DNA of 64,000 nt from Streptomyces eurocidicus (GCF_002891295.1 NZ_LGUI01000001.1:1051786-1115785), one strand, 5' to 3'; shown: positions 1 to 8,826, counted from the stretch's first letter. Numbers and translations: made by a program. Notes: generated from the sequence alone by a model not told the origin.

Positions 1-228
1 CCACGTGTGCGTGCGTGGCGTTCTGCGCGGCCACCCAAGCCCCCTTCTGCTGTGCCTAGGGCAGCCGTCAACCGTACGCGAACAGGGGTACTGAGCGCAC
101 CTGTCAGGACATGACGGAATTAGCCGGTTTCGGGACCGGTTCGCGGAAGGGGTGCCGAACAGGACCGGTCAGGGCCAGGCAGTGCTGGACAGGGCCGGAC
201 AAGGCCGGTCAGCACGGGACAAGGCCGG
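1..228. other. non-coding left edge with short direct repeats
   Basis: I see no convincing gene here. The stretch lies downstream of the anti-sigma gene, whose stop codon is at 229. Positions about 160-240 carry imperfect repeats of a GGACAAGGCCGGTCAG-type unit, including two copies 19 bases apart near 199 and 218. Their function is unknown; they could mark an old duplication or a weak terminator. Confidence 0.5.
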
Positions 229-978
229 TCAGAGCCTGACCGTCGCCAGCAGCGTGCCGTCGAGCGTACGGACCTCGAAGCGCGAGATGTCCTGCCGGTT
301 CAGCGCGGCGCCCCCGTGGGTGTACAGCGGCTCCCGGCCCCACTTCCCGCCCTCGTCCCCCTTCGTCCCCTCGCCGCTCCCGTCCAGGCCGTAGCCCCCG
401 GGCGGCACCGCCCAGGTGGTGACCGTCTGCCGCTCGCCGTTCTTCCCCACGGCGACGAGGTCGCAGGTCCGCGGCCCCGTGACATGGCCGAGCCGGAGGG
501 CCACATGGGTGCCCCAGGGCTTCGGCTGGAGCGAGACCGTCGCCTCGACCTCGGTCTCCGGGTCGACGGTGCCGATCTTCTCGCCCTCCTCGTACATCTG
601 CTTGGCCGCGCTCACCGAGCCGTGGTCCGGCGCGTCCCGCTGGACGAGGGCCGCGCCGGCCAGCGGGCCCGCGACGATCAGGGCGGCGGCCGCCGCGGCG
701 AGGCACAGCCGGCGGGTGCGGCGGGCCCGCCGGACGGTGGCGACCTCGCCGAGCAGCCCGTCGAGGAGCCCGGGGCCGGGCCGTGCGGTGAGCGCCCCGG
801 GATCCGGCGTGGCCTCCTTGAGTTCGGCGAGGAGCGGGGTCAGCCCCATGAGGCCGTCCAGCTCGTCGGCGCACCGGTCACAGTCCGCGAGGTGCTCCTC
901 GAAACGGCCGGCGTCCGCCTCGTCGAGCACGCCGAGCGCGTAGGCGCCCACGTCCGTGTGCCGGGCCGGCCCGGTCAT
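229..978 (-). CDS. zinc-finger anti-sigma factor, membrane-spanning
   Basis: A 249-residue protein that probably holds the upstream ECF sigma factor inactive at the membrane. The N-terminus has the zf-HC2/ZAS pattern, H-x3-C-x2-C (EEHLADCDRC, about residues 27-36). A single membrane helix follows a run of arginines at about residues 87-112, and a C-terminal extracytoplasmic domain of about 135 residues makes up the rest. Its ATG overlaps the sigma-factor stop codon in an ATGA, so the two are translationally coupled, as is usual for sigma/anti-sigma pairs. The pairing is inferred from position and family. The extracytoplasmic signal cannot be read from the sequence. Confidence 0.85.
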   Translation of the reverse strand: MTGPARHTDVGAYALGVLDEADAGRFEEHLADCDRCADELDGLMGLTPLLAELKEATPDPGALTARPGPGLLDGLLGEVATVRRARRTRRLCLAAAAAALIVAGPLAGAALVQRDAPDHGSVSAAKQMYEEGEKIGTVDPETEVEATVSLQPKPWGTHVALRLGHVTGPRTCDLVAVGKNGERQTVTTWAVPPGGYGLDGSGEGTKGDEGGKWGREPLYTHGGAALNRQDISRFEVRTLDGTLLATVRL

Positions 979-1514
979 GCCGTCACCCCCCGTTCCTCCA
1001 GCGAGAGCTTCATGGAGCGCAGGGCGTAGAAGACCCGGGACCGCACGGTCCCGGCCGGTATGCCCAGCGCCTCGGCGGCCTCGCTCACCGTGCGTCCCTT
1101 GAAATAGGTCTCTATCAACGCCTCCCGGTGCGCCTCGGAGAGGTCGCCCAGCGCGTCCGAGATGGTCATCAGGCGCAGCGCCCGGTCTATCTCGTCGGCC
1201 GCCGGGATCAGCTCCAGCGGTGCGGGGTCGACCTCCGGGGGCCGGGCCCGCCGGCTGCGGTGGCCGTCGATGACGATGCGCCGGGCGACGGTCACCAGCC
1301 AGGGCCGTACGGTGCCGGGGGCGCCGCGCAGCCGGTCGGCGTTGCGCCAGGCGCGCACCAGGGTCTCCTGGACGACGTCCTCCGCCCGCTGGCGGTCGCC
1401 GGCCACCTGACGCAGTACGAACGCGAGGAGCGGACCGGCGTGCTCCGCGTAGAGCGCCCGCATGAGTTCCTCGTCGGGACTCGTCCTGTCGGCCACGACG
1501 GCATCCTTGCGCAC
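975..1514 (-). CDS. ECF-type RNA polymerase sigma factor
   Basis: A sigma-70 family protein of about 179 residues. Region 2 is visible in AEHAGPLLAFVLRQ and AEDVVQETLVRAWR, which bind core polymerase and the -10 element. Region 4 is visible in SEAAEALGIPAGTVRSR, a -35-binding helix-turn-helix. The frame is open much further upstream, but that part is arginine- and proline-rich without sigma homology. I therefore place the start at the GTG at 1514, which follows a GGGGGAA stretch; a start at residue 8 is also possible. The gene overlaps the anti-sigma gene by four bases. Self-regulated transcription is typical of this class, but I could not identify a clear promoter. Confidence 0.85.
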   Translation of the reverse strand: MRKDAVVADRTSPDEELMRALYAEHAGPLLAFVLRQVAGDRQRAEDVVQETLVRAWRNADRLRGAPGTVRPWLVTVARRIVIDGHRSRRARPPEVDPAPLELIPAADEIDRALRLMTISDALGDLSEAHREALIETYFKGRTVSEAAEALGIPAGTVRSRVFYALRSMKLSLEERGVTA

Positions 1515-1982
1515 GGCGTTCCCCCGGGTCGATAGCGCGAGTCGGTCACCGCTGCCCTCTTCTACGTAGGGCACCGGCGCACGGTTCAGCGCCGGGCGGA
1601 GAATCCGGAAGCGGCCGCGCGAGCCCCCGCGCGTACGGGCCGGACGAACGGCGCCTGCACGAGGAGGGGACCGCGGGCGCGAGCCCCCCGCGCGTACGTA
1701 CCGGACCCGCGCCGCGTTCAGCCCGGCCCGCGTGACACGGCCGACAGTCCGCGGCTGAACCGGACCCGGCCGCGAGCCGTACGAGAGGCGGGGCGGGCAG
1801 GGTGCCGGCGCCCCGCGCGAGGAGGTCGCCGATGAGCCGGAGCACCGTCGCACCGACCACCGGCGCGGCGCGCCCGTACGCGGCGCCGCTCCGGGAGTGA
1901 GCCCGCGGCGGGGCCGCGTCCCACACCCCGGCCCCGCCGCTGCCCGGCCCGCCACCGGTGTCCCCCGGCGGCAACCCCGCGG
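1515..1982. other. intergenic region upstream of the sigma gene
   Basis: A 468-base gap between two minus-strand genes. Open frames across it are arginine/proline-rich and look like GC artefacts. Two near-identical blocks of the type GCGAGCCCCCCGCGCGTACG lie about 60 bases apart, near 1618-1645 and 1678-1705. The promoter for the sigma/anti-sigma operon must lie in this gap or inside it, but I cannot assign -10 and -35 boxes with confidence. Confidence 0.4.
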
Positions 1983-2579
1983 TCACCCCCGGCCGTTGAC
2001 CAGCCGCCGCCGGTGGCGGGCCACCCGCTCGCGATTGCCGCACACCTCGCTGGAGCACCAGCGGCGCCGGTGCCCCCGCGAGGTGTCCAGGTAGACCAGC
2101 GAGCACGTCTCGCCCTCGCACTGCCGCAGCCGGCCGCGCGCCGCCGGGTCGGTGAGCAGCTCCACCGCGTCCCGGGCGACCCGGCCGACCAGCTCCTCGC
2201 AGTCGGGCTCGCCGGCCACCGCGCGGACCAGGGTGCCGTCGGCGGCGCGCACGGCCCGGGGCGCGGGCGGGGCGGTCGCGGCGAGGGCGTTGACGCGCTC
2301 CAGGTCCGGGTCGGCGGCCCGGCCGCCCACCTCGGCGTGGACGACGCGGTGCAGCAGGTCGCGGGCCGCGCGGAAGCGCGCGAGCCAGGCCGAGTCCACC
2401 CCGTCGAGCGGGGTGCCGGCCGGCACCACCCCCGCGCCGACGAGCCAGGCCCTCAGCCGCGCGGGGCTGTCGAGCCGCTCGACCGGTTCCTCGCTGAACC
2501 GGCCGCCGACCGTGGCCACCAGGTCCAGGCAGAGCCGCCCGGCGTCGAATCGCAGGTCATAGGGGGCCGTCGCCACCAT
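1983..2579 (-). CDS. CGNR zinc-finger (ABATE-type) transcriptional regulator
   Basis: A 198-residue protein with the two-part architecture of CGNR/ABATE proteins. An N-terminal sensor-like domain begins with YDLRFDAGRLCLDLVAT. A C-terminal zinc-finger domain has paired cysteines (CEGETC and CSSEVCGN) followed by a basic stretch, RERVARHRRR. Proteins of this family are putative stress-responsive DNA-binding regulators. The start chosen is the ATG at 2579, six to eight bases after an AAGGTGA ribosome-binding site; the frame runs 19 codons further upstream but without family similarity. It lies alone between the sigma operon and the LysR gene, so its target is unknown. Confidence 0.85.
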   Translation of the reverse strand: MVATAPYDLRFDAGRLCLDLVATVGGRFSEEPVERLDSPARLRAWLVGAGVVPAGTPLDGVDSAWLARFRAARDLLHRVVHAEVGGRAADPDLERVNALAATAPPAPRAVRAADGTLVRAVAGEPDCEELVGRVARDAVELLTDPAARGRLRQCEGETCSLVYLDTSRGHRRRWCSSEVCGNRERVARHRRRLVNGRG

Positions 2580-2832
2580 GCGCCTGTCACCTTTTCCCTG
2601 TCTGCCCGTCCGCCGTGGCCCGCCGTGACGCGCCACGACGCGCCTTCGTGCGTCGTACGTCCTCGCATGTCCGCGTATCCGTCGGGTATCCCGCCGGGAT
2701 CCGCTCCGCCCCCCGGGCGCGCGTGTTCCCCGGGCGCCCGGTGCGAGCCGGTACCCGGTCCTCCCCTCTCCAGGGTGCCCCTCGGGGCACGCCCCTGTAA
2801 CCCCCCTGCCCCGCGCCCGGGCGCCCCGCCCC

Positions 2833-3792
2833 TCACCGTCCCGCCATCACCGCCGCGTCCTCCGCCGGCAGCCACGCCCCCGCGGGGCGGGTCAACCAAC
2901 CATGCCGCGCGGCCAGTTCGCGGACGGCGGCGCGCAGCGCGTCGAGGCCCGGGTGCCGCAGGCCGCGCCGCCAGACCATCGAGACGGGCGACAGCGGCAC
3001 CGGGTCGGTCAGCGGGCGCAGCACCATGCCCGGCACGTCCAGGAACTCGACGCTCGCCAGCACCGACCAGCCGCGCTTGCGGACGACGCGGACGAACTCC
3101 CCGTCGCCCTCGATCTCCGGGAAGGGCGCGGCGACGCCGATGCCCCGCCCCTCGAAGAGCCGCTCCGCGAGATCCGTCCACTCCGCCGTGGCCTCGTTTC
3201 CCGCCGCCGCGTAGAGGGTCTCGCCCGCCAGCGCCGCCAGCGGCACCTCGGGCAGGGCGGCGAGCCGGTGGCCCTCCGGCAGCAGGACGGCCATGGGCTC
3301 GTACCGTACGGGGACGTGGTCGAGGCGGGCCCGGACGGCCGGGTCGAGGCCGGCGAGCCGCCCGAACGAGACGTCCAGCCGGCCGGCCAGGATCTCCCGG
3401 GCCGCGCCGGTGAGACCGCTGTGGAAGCGGGCCACCAGCTCGTGGTCCGGGACCGCGAGGCGGGCCGCCGCCAGCACCCGGCCCGTGACGCCGACCGTCG
3501 CGCTGTCCACGATCAGGGGCCGCTCCCCGCGCGCGAACGCGGCGGCCAGCTCGTCGTGGGCGGCGAGCACCCGGCGGGCGTACGGGAGCAGCCGGGCGCC
3601 CTCAGCGGTGAGGGTGACCTGACGGGTCGTACGGACGAACAGTTCGGCGCCCAGGCGCTGTTCGAGGCGGCGGACGTCCCGGCTGAGGGCCTGCTGAGCG
3701 ACGAACAGCCGGGCGGCTGCCCGGGTGAAGTGGAGCTCTTCGGCGGTGGCGGCGAAGGCGCGCAGCAGGCGCGGCTCGATGTCGTGGGGCAC
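2833..3792 (-). CDS. LysR-family transcriptional regulator
   Basis: A 319-residue regulator. The N-terminal winged helix (about residues 5-64) reads LLRAFAATAEELHFTRAAARLFVAQQ and then LSRDVRRLEQRLGAELFVR, the classic LysR DNA-binding domain. The rest is the periplasmic-binding-like effector domain. It is divergent from an MFS transporter gene across 84 bases, the usual LysR layout, in which the regulator controls the neighbouring transporter and itself. The gap contains GTTAAC/GTTGG-rich sequence but no unambiguous T-N11-A site. The effector cannot be inferred. Confidence 0.9.
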   Translation of the reverse strand: MPHDIEPRLLRAFAATAEELHFTRAAARLFVAQQALSRDVRRLEQRLGAELFVRTTRQVTLTAEGARLLPYARRVLAAHDELAAAFARGERPLIVDSATVGVTGRVLAAARLAVPDHELVARFHSGLTGAAREILAGRLDVSFGRLAGLDPAVRARLDHVPVRYEPMAVLLPEGHRLAALPEVPLAALAGETLYAAAGNEATAEWTDLAERLFEGRGIGVAAPFPEIEGDGEFVRVVRKRGWSVLASVEFLDVPGMVLRPLTDPVPLSPVSMVWRRGLRHPGLDALRAAVRELAARHGWLTRPAGAWLPAEDAAVMAGR

Positions 3793-3876
3793 CCGCGGCA
3801 GTTAACAACAGATGTGCGTGAACGGCCACCGATCAGGTGTTGGACCGTGCCCCCGGCGCGCGGCGAGGGTGGACGC

Positions 3877-5190
3877 ATGCCCCCGCGCCCCTCCCCCGCT
3901 CCGCTGCTCGCCGTCGCCGGCGGCACCCTCGTCGCCGCGCCCCGGCGCCCTCCGGGGCCCGTACGGCCCGCGCCGCGCGGCCCGTACGGCAGGCTCCTCG
4001 CCGTCCCCGGCGCCCGCGCGTTCACCGTCTGGAACCTGCTCGCCCGGCTGCCCATGGGCATGTCCGGGGTGAGCGCCGTCCTGATGATCTCGGCCGAGCG
4101 CGGCTCGTACGCGCTGGCCGGCGCCGTCACCGCGACCGGGCTCGGCGCGACGGCGGTCGTCGGCCCGTGGACCGCGCGGCTGGTGGACCGGCACGGGCAG
4201 GCCCGGGTGGCCGTGCCCGCCGCCGCGGTCGCCGCCCTGGGCTCGCTGGCCCTGGTGCTGTGCGTGCGGTACGACGCGCCCGCGTGGACGCTGTTCGCCG
4301 CGTACGCCGCGACCGCCACGACGCCCAACACCGGCGGTATGTCGCGCGCCCGCTGGGCCCACCTGCTGCGGGGCGACCCGGCGGCCCTGCACACCGCGAA
4401 CTCCTTCGAACAGGCCGTGGACGAGGCGTGCTTCATGCTCGGCCCGGTCGTCGCCACGCTGCTGTGCACGGCCGTCCCCGGCTTCCCCGAGCTGGGCAGC
4501 CTGGTCGCGGCCGGGCTCTTCCTGTCCGGCGTCACGCTCTTCGCCGCCCAGCGCCGCACCGAGCCGCCCGCCTCCGGGGCGGTGCGCTCCGGGCGGTCGC
4601 CGCTGCGCGGCAACCCGGCGCTCGCCGTGGTCCTGGCCACCTTCCTGTGCACCGGGGCGGTCTTCGGCTCGCTGGAGGTGGTGACCGTGGCGTTCGCCGA
4701 CGGGCTGGGCCACCGCTCGGCGGCGGGCGCCGTGCTCGGCCTCCAGGCGGCCGGTTCCTGCGCGGCCGGGCTGCTGTACGGGCTGACCCGCCCGGCGGGC
4801 CCGGTGGACCGCCGCTTCCGGCGCCACCTCGCGGCGATGGCCGCGATGGCGCTGCTGCCCCTGCTCGCGGGGGCGCTCGGCAGCCTGCTCGCGCTGGCCG
4901 GGGCGCTGCTGGTCGCGGGCGCGGCGACGGCGCCGACCATGGTCACCGGCATGCGCCTGGTCCAGGGCCTGACGCCCGCGGGGCGGCTCAACGAGGGCAT
5001 GACGCTGGCCGTGACCGGCCTGCTCGGCGGAATCGCGGCGGGCTCGGCGGCGGGCGGCTGGTGCGCCGAGCACCTGGGGGCGGCCGCCGGTTACGGGGTG
5101 CCCGCCCTCGCCGCCGCCCTGGCCCGGCTCACCGCGGCGGGCGGGCGGTCGCGCGGGCCGTCCGGCGGCGGAGCAGCACCGCGCCCGTGA
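3877..5190 (+). CDS. MFS transporter
   Basis: A polytopic protein of about 437 residues with roughly 12 hydrophobic segments, the signature of a major facilitator efflux carrier. A loop between helices 2 and 3 carries the motif-A-like sequence ARLVDRHGQAR. The frame is open from 2902, but the upstream part is antisense to the LysR gene. The ATG at 3877 follows a GAGGGTGG ribosome-binding site and gives a normal MFS length. Expression is probably controlled by the divergent LysR protein. The 3' end overlaps the end of the convergent secreted-protein gene by 62 bases. The substrate is unknown; drug or metabolite export is the family default. Confidence 0.88.
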   Translation: MPPRPSPAPLLAVAGGTLVAAPRRPPGPVRPAPRGPYGRLLAVPGARAFTVWNLLARLPMGMSGVSAVLMISAERGSYALAGAVTATGLGATAVVGPWTARLVDRHGQARVAVPAAAVAALGSLALVLCVRYDAPAWTLFAAYAATATTPNTGGMSRARWAHLLRGDPAALHTANSFEQAVDEACFMLGPVVATLLCTAVPGFPELGSLVAAGLFLSGVTLFAAQRRTEPPASGAVRSGRSPLRGNPALAVVLATFLCTGAVFGSLEVVTVAFADGLGHRSAAGAVLGLQAAGSCAAGLLYGLTRPAGPVDRRFRRHLAAMAAMALLPLLAGALGSLLALAGALLVAGAATAPTMVTGMRLVQGLTPAGRLNEGMTLAVTGLLGGIAAGSAAGGWCAEHLGAAAGYGVPALAAALARLTAAGGRSRGPSGGGAAPRP

Positions 5191-6319
5191 CCACCACCAC
5201 GGCCGCCGCGCCCGCGCCGGCCAGGACGGCGGGCGACGGCGCGTCCACCGAAGCGGACGTACCGGATCCGGTGACTGTGAGCCGTCCGGTCCGCTTCACC
5301 CGGCCATGGTGGCTGACGACGGTGACGGGGTAGCGGCCCGGTTCCAGGTCCTCCCGCACCCGGGCGGGCCCGAGATAGCGCGGGTCCTGCCCGTCGGCGG
5401 CCTTGCTGTCGTCACGCCGGAGCCGCACCGGGTGGGCGAAGGCCGGCGAGGTGGCGCGCAGCCGCTCCTCCTCCCCCGCGTCGGGCGCCTCGTCCTGCCA
5501 GAGCACGTGGACGGTCCCGCCGGCCGCGACCGCGTGGCCGTAAACGCGGGCCGCGTCCGGCCCCGGGGCGGCCGGGCCGCCGAAGAGGGCGGGGCCGCGC
5601 GCCCGGCCCAGGTAGTCCCGGTCGCCGGGCCGGGCGGCGCGCACGGTCAGCGGCCGTTCGTCGATCGCGCGGCCGCCGGGGCCGGTCAGCACCACCCGGT
5701 ACGTGCCGTCCTCGAGCGCGGGCGGCAGCTCGGCGCTCCCGGCGAACAGCCGGGGGTTGTTCCAGTCGGGGCCGCCGGGGTCGTGGGCCAGGGAGACGGA
5801 CGCGCGGAACGCCGAGGAGCGTACGGAGAAGGCCGTGCCGGTCTCGCCGGGGTACAGGTCGTCGTAGGCCATCCACAGCCGCTGCCCCGGGCGCAGCGGC
5901 CCGCCGGGCGACGCCACCGTGAACCGCGGCCGCCGCGCCGGCCCCACCTCCACCCGGTCCTCGGCGACGACGCGGCCGCCGGCCTCGACGGTGAGCGGAT
6001 GGCTGCCGGGCCGGGCGGTCGCCGAGACGGCCGGGCGCGCGTGGTGGCCGCGTCCCTCGCCGGGCGTACGGGGCGCGTAGGGGGTCAGCTCGACGGGCCG
6101 GTCGAAGGCGGGGGAGACGACCCGGACGGCGACCCGCTCGGCCACGCCCCGCACATCGATGTCGATCAGCTCGCCGGGGCGGCTGTCGAAGGCGCCGTTG
6201 AGCAGCAGCTGCACCTCGCCGCCGCGACGGCCGTCGCCGGCATCCTGGCCCGCCGCCACGCCCACCGGCCACAGCACCCCGGCCACCGCCAGGGCCAGCA
6301 CCTTCAGGATCCCCTTCAC
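5129..6319 (-). CDS. secreted, membrane-anchored protein of unknown function
   Basis: About 396 residues, no recognised enzymatic domain. The GTG at 6319 follows a GAGGGGGTG ribosome-binding site and starts a clear signal peptide (MKGILKVLALAVAGVLW, cleavage near VAAGQD). The body consists of beta-rich segments that read like repeated Ig-type modules (PGELIDIDVRGVAERV, PGQRLWMAYDDLYPG, LEPGRYPVTVVSHHG). The C-terminus has one transmembrane helix followed by LRRRTARATARPPR. Topology is therefore an outside domain tethered by a C-terminal anchor. It converges on the MFS gene. I do not recognise the family, and a role at the cell surface is inference. Confidence 0.75.
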   Translation of the reverse strand: MKGILKVLALAVAGVLWPVGVAAGQDAGDGRRGGEVQLLLNGAFDSRPGELIDIDVRGVAERVAVRVVSPAFDRPVELTPYAPRTPGEGRGHHARPAVSATARPGSHPLTVEAGGRVVAEDRVEVGPARRPRFTVASPGGPLRPGQRLWMAYDDLYPGETGTAFSVRSSAFRASVSLAHDPGGPDWNNPRLFAGSAELPPALEDGTYRVVLTGPGGRAIDERPLTVRAARPGDRDYLGRARGPALFGGPAAPGPDAARVYGHAVAAGGTVHVLWQDEAPDAGEEERLRATSPAFAHPVRLRRDDSKAADGQDPRYLGPARVREDLEPGRYPVTVVSHHGRVKRTGRLTVTGSGTSASVDAPSPAVLAGAGAAAVVVVTGAVLLRRRTARATARPPR

Positions 6320-6400
6320 CGCACCCCCTCGTCGATCGCCACGGCCGCCCGGAGGCCGGGCGTCCGGGACCACCATGGAGTAACGACGCCGGGGAACGAC

Positions 6401-6432
6401 AGAGGCCCCACCGCTGGTGCGGTGGGGCCTCT
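6401..6432 (-). terminator. stem-loop downstream of ssrA
   Basis: A perfect 14-base inverted repeat (AGAGGCCCCACCGC, loop TGGT, then its complement). It sits between the secreted-protein gene and the tmRNA 3' end and is probably a factor-independent-type terminator for ssrA read-through. No strong U-run follows, which is common in high-GC actinobacteria. Confidence 0.6.
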
Positions 6433-6482
6433 GCTCACATGGGATGAGGGGGTCCGGGGGGCATGCCCCCGGAGATACGGCG

Positions 6483-6521
6483 GGTGGACCGTGCTCGCGC
6501 TTCCTGCGAGCACGCTCCACC
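6483..6521 (-). terminator. stem-loop immediately 3' of tmRNA
   Basis: An inverted repeat with arms GGTGGACCGTGCTCGC and GCGAGCACGCTCCACC, interrupted by a two-base internal mismatch. It begins 11 bases after the mature tmRNA 3' end on the minus strand. It is probably the primary ssrA terminator or 3'-processing structure. Confidence 0.65.
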
Positions 6522-6531
6522 CGTTCACCCG

Positions 6532-6898
6532 TGGAGATGGCGGGAATCGAACCCGCGTCCAACGGTGCGGAATCAGGGCTTCTCCGTGTGCAGTCCACTG
6601 CGATTTTCTCGGCCCCGGAGATCACGTGGACAAGTCTCCGACGGGCTCAGTCACTGTTTGATTTCCCACTCGGTCCCGTGACCGGACCTAGTGGTTTAGT
6701 TCCCTAGCTGATGCCAGGATCCGGGTCGGGAACAGCCCCGGGCTGACACTTCGCAAGTCGCTACTTAGGCAGCGAGGGCGAAGGAATCGCGCTTGGTGTT
6801 GGCGATTATTGGTTGCGACATATGGTTTACGAGATCATTGCCGCTTCCTCGACACGCTTCCCCTGCTTCGACATCCGCTGTCGAAACCGATCATCCCC
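6532..6898 (-). ncRNA. ssrA: transfer-messenger RNA (tmRNA)
   Basis: Ribosome-rescue RNA, about 367 nucleotides. The 5' end GGGGAUG pairs over seven base pairs (one G-U) with the 3' CAUCUCC before the discriminator A at 6532. The 3' part carries the T-arm core GGTTCGATTCCCGCC, and the 5' part the D-arm-like GATCGGTTTCGAC. The tag frame at 6765-6803 reads ANTKRDSFALAA followed by TAA; the AA-rich end is the degradation signal. The gene lies just downstream of smpB, whose product loads it onto stalled ribosomes. The terminal CCA is not encoded directly after the discriminator. Confidence 0.97.
6765..6803 (-). other. ssrA: tmRNA proteolysis-tag reading frame
   Basis: Twelve codons GCC AAC ACC AAG CGC GAT ... 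GCT GCC plus TAA, encoding ANTKRDSFALAA. The preceding non-coding part of tmRNA supplies the first alanine on the tRNA-like domain; the listed tag includes the encoded residues only. Confidence 0.9.
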
Positions 6899-6988
6899 AT
6901 GTTGTTTTTTCAAAGTGCGCCCCTCGCGGGGTGCGGTGCCCATCGTACGTGACCGGCGGACGGCAGTGCCAGCGTATTTACCCGGGCG

Positions 6989-7020
6989 GGCTACCCCTGG
7001 GCTACCCCTGGGCTACCCGT
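6989..7020. repeat. 11-bp tandem repeat at the smpB stop codon
   Basis: Three copies of an 11-base unit (CTACCCCTGGG on the plus strand, starting at 6991, 7002 and 7013). The CTA of the third copy is the reverse complement of the smpB TAG stop codon, so the array starts exactly at the gene end. Confidence 0.8.
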
Positions 7021-7510
7021 GGGCCGCCCGCTGTCGCTGCTGCCGTCGCTTGGCCGCCGCGATGGCGCGGTTCGACTCGCGGGTGTCCTGCTTCTCGCGC
7101 AGGGTCTGCCGCTTGTCGTACTCCTTCTTGCCCTTCGCGAGGGCGATCTCGACCTTGGCCCGGCCGTCCTTGAAGTACAGGGACAGCGGCACGATGGTGT
7201 GCCCGGTCTCCTGCGTCTTGGACGCCAGCTTGTCGATCTCCGCGCGGTGGAGCAGGAGCTTGCGCTTGCGGCGGGCGCTGTGGTTCGTCCACGTGCCCTG
7301 GTTGTACTCGGGGACGTGGACGTTGTGCAGCCACGCCTCCCCGCCGTCGATCTGGACGAAGCCGTCGGCCAGCGACGCCTTGCCCTGCCGCAGCGACTTG
7401 ACCTCGGTGCCGGTCAGCACCAGGCCGCACTCGTAGGTGGTCAGAAGGTGGTAGTCATGTCGCGCCTTCTTGTTCTGCGCGACCAGTTTGCGACCCGTCT
7501 CTTTAGCCAT
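7013..7510 (-). CDS. smpB: SsrA-binding protein SmpB
   Basis: A 165-residue partner of tmRNA that binds its tRNA-like domain and occupies the decoding centre of stalled ribosomes. Diagnostic sequences are [31 protein letters not shown], and the basic tail [17 protein letters not shown] with a run of K/R. Length matches the family. It lies 115 bases upstream of ssrA on the same strand, the usual actinobacterial order. A GC-rich hairpin at about 6926-6943 between the two may attenuate read-through. Confidence 0.97.
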   Translation of the reverse strand: MAKETGRKLVAQNKKARHDYHLLTTYECGLVLTGTEVKSLRQGKASLADGFVQIDGGEAWLHNVHVPEYNQGTWTNHSARRKRKLLLHRAEIDKLASKTQETGHTIVPLSLYFKDGRAKVEIALAKGKKEYDKRQTLREKQDTRESNRAIAAAKRRQQRQRAAHG

Positions 7511-7528
7511 AGCGCGGCCATTCTCGCA

Positions 7529-8803
7529 CTACGACCCACCCCCGAGGCCACTCAATACTGTGCGGGCCCGCCGCTCGGCGTCACCGCGGACCACCAGGTC
7601 GGGCGCGATGCCCCGGCCGTCGACCGTCCGCCCGCCGGGCGTGCGGTAGTGGCCGACGGTCAGCTCGGCGACCGAGCCGTCCGCGAGCCGGGTGGGCATC
7701 TGCACCGAGCCCTTGCCGAAGGTCGGGGCGCCGACGACGACGGCCCGGCCGCGGTCCTGGAGGGCCCCGGTCAGCAGCTCGGCGGCGCTCATCGTGCCGC
7801 CGTCGACGAGCACGACGAGCGGGGGCCGGGTGGCACCACCGGGGCGGGCCTCCAGGGCACGCTGGCTGCCCCGGACGTCATAGGTGGCGACGAGACCGCC
7901 GTCGAGGAAGGCGGAGGCCGCGGTGACGGCCTCGGTCACCAGGCCGCCGCTGTTGCCCCGCAGGTCCAGCAGGATCCCCTCGGCGGGCCCGGCCGCGCGC
8001 ACCGCCCGGCCGACCCGCTCGCCGGTGCCCCTGGTGAAGGACTCGACCTTGATACGGGTGGCGGGCGCGCCCGTGCCCTCGTCCCGGAGCCGCTCCACGG
8101 CCACGCTCTCGGTGGCCAGCCGCGCCCGGCGCAGCGTACGGTCCCAGGCCCGGGGGCCGCGCTGGAGCCCGACCGTCACCGGCGTACCGGGCACGCCCAC
8201 GGCGGTGGACGGGGCGTACCCCTCGCCGCTCCCGCCCCACCGGTCGGGGCCGGCCGTGTCGCCGCGCAGCCGGGCGACGACCTCGGTGACGGGGAAGCCG
8301 TCGACCCCCTGCCCGTCGATGCTGCGGATCCGGTCGCCGGGCCGGAGGCCGGCCCGCGCGGCGGGGCTGCCGGGGCGGACGCTGTCGACCTCCGTCCGGC
8401 CGTCGGCGGACCGCCGGGCGGACAGGCCGACGCCGACGTAACCGCCGTCGAGGGAGCGCGCGAAGCCCTCGTACTCACGGGCGCTGTAGACGGCCGACCA
8501 GAGGTCGCCGCTGCGGGTGACGACCTCCGTGGCGGCCTCCGAGCCCGACTTGCCGTCCTGCGCGGCCCGCGCGGCGGCGGCCTCGACGGCGCGGTGGTCC
8601 ACCGGGGGCCGCTCCCCCGGGGCGCCGGGCGCCGCGGCCGGGTGCGCGAAGGTGCGGATCTGCGCCCGCTTCCGGCCCTCCTGCGCGTCCGCGCTCCAGG
8701 AACCGGCCACGGCGCCCGTCGCCAGCACGCCCGCGAAGACCAGTGTCAGCGCGGCGGCGCGGCGGGCGCGGCGCTGCGGGACGAACATCGGCGGGCCGGG
8801 CAT
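7529..8803 (-). CDS. S41 family C-terminal processing peptidase
   Basis: A 424-residue CtpA/Prc-like serine protease. An N-terminal membrane or signal segment at about residues 16-36 places the enzyme outside the membrane. A PDZ domain at about 120-180 contains GSPAARAGLRPGDRI. The protease core shows LDLRGNSGG (279-287), the catalytic serine in GGTMSAAE (S339), and the catalytic lysine in TFGKGSV (K364), the Ser-Lys dyad of S41. Family members trim or degrade exported proteins from their C-termini. The gene lies between smpB and ftsX on the same strand; 18 bases separate it from smpB, suggesting co-transcription. Confidence 0.92.
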   Translation of the reverse strand: MPGPPMFVPQRRARRAAALTLVFAGVLATGAVAGSWSADAQEGRKRAQIRTFAHPAAAPGAPGERPPVDHRAVEAAAARAAQDGKSGSEAATEVVTRSGDLWSAVYSAREYEGFARSLDGGYVGVGLSARRSADGRTEVDSVRPGSPAARAGLRPGDRIRSIDGQGVDGFPVTEVVARLRGDTAGPDRWGGSGEGYAPSTAVGVPGTPVTVGLQRGPRAWDRTLRRARLATESVAVERLRDEGTGAPATRIKVESFTRGTGERVGRAVRAAGPAEGILLDLRGNSGGLVTEAVTAASAFLDGGLVATYDVRGSQRALEARPGGATRPPLVVLVDGGTMSAAELLTGALQDRGRAVVVGAPTFGKGSVQMPTRLADGSVAELTVGHYRTPGGRTVDGRGIAPDLVVRGDAERRARTVLSGLGGGS

Positions 8804-8826
8804 GCGCGTGAGTCTAGGACACGGAA

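Noticed and set aside
1718..2121. Additional small ORFs in the gap between the sigma and CGNR genes
   Set aside because: Pro/Arg/Gly-rich on both strands, no ribosome-binding sites, no similarity I recognise.
2902..3876. N-terminal extension of the MFS transporter over the LysR gene
   Set aside because: Antisense to an intact LysR protein; a good ribosome-binding site and normal start exist at 3877.
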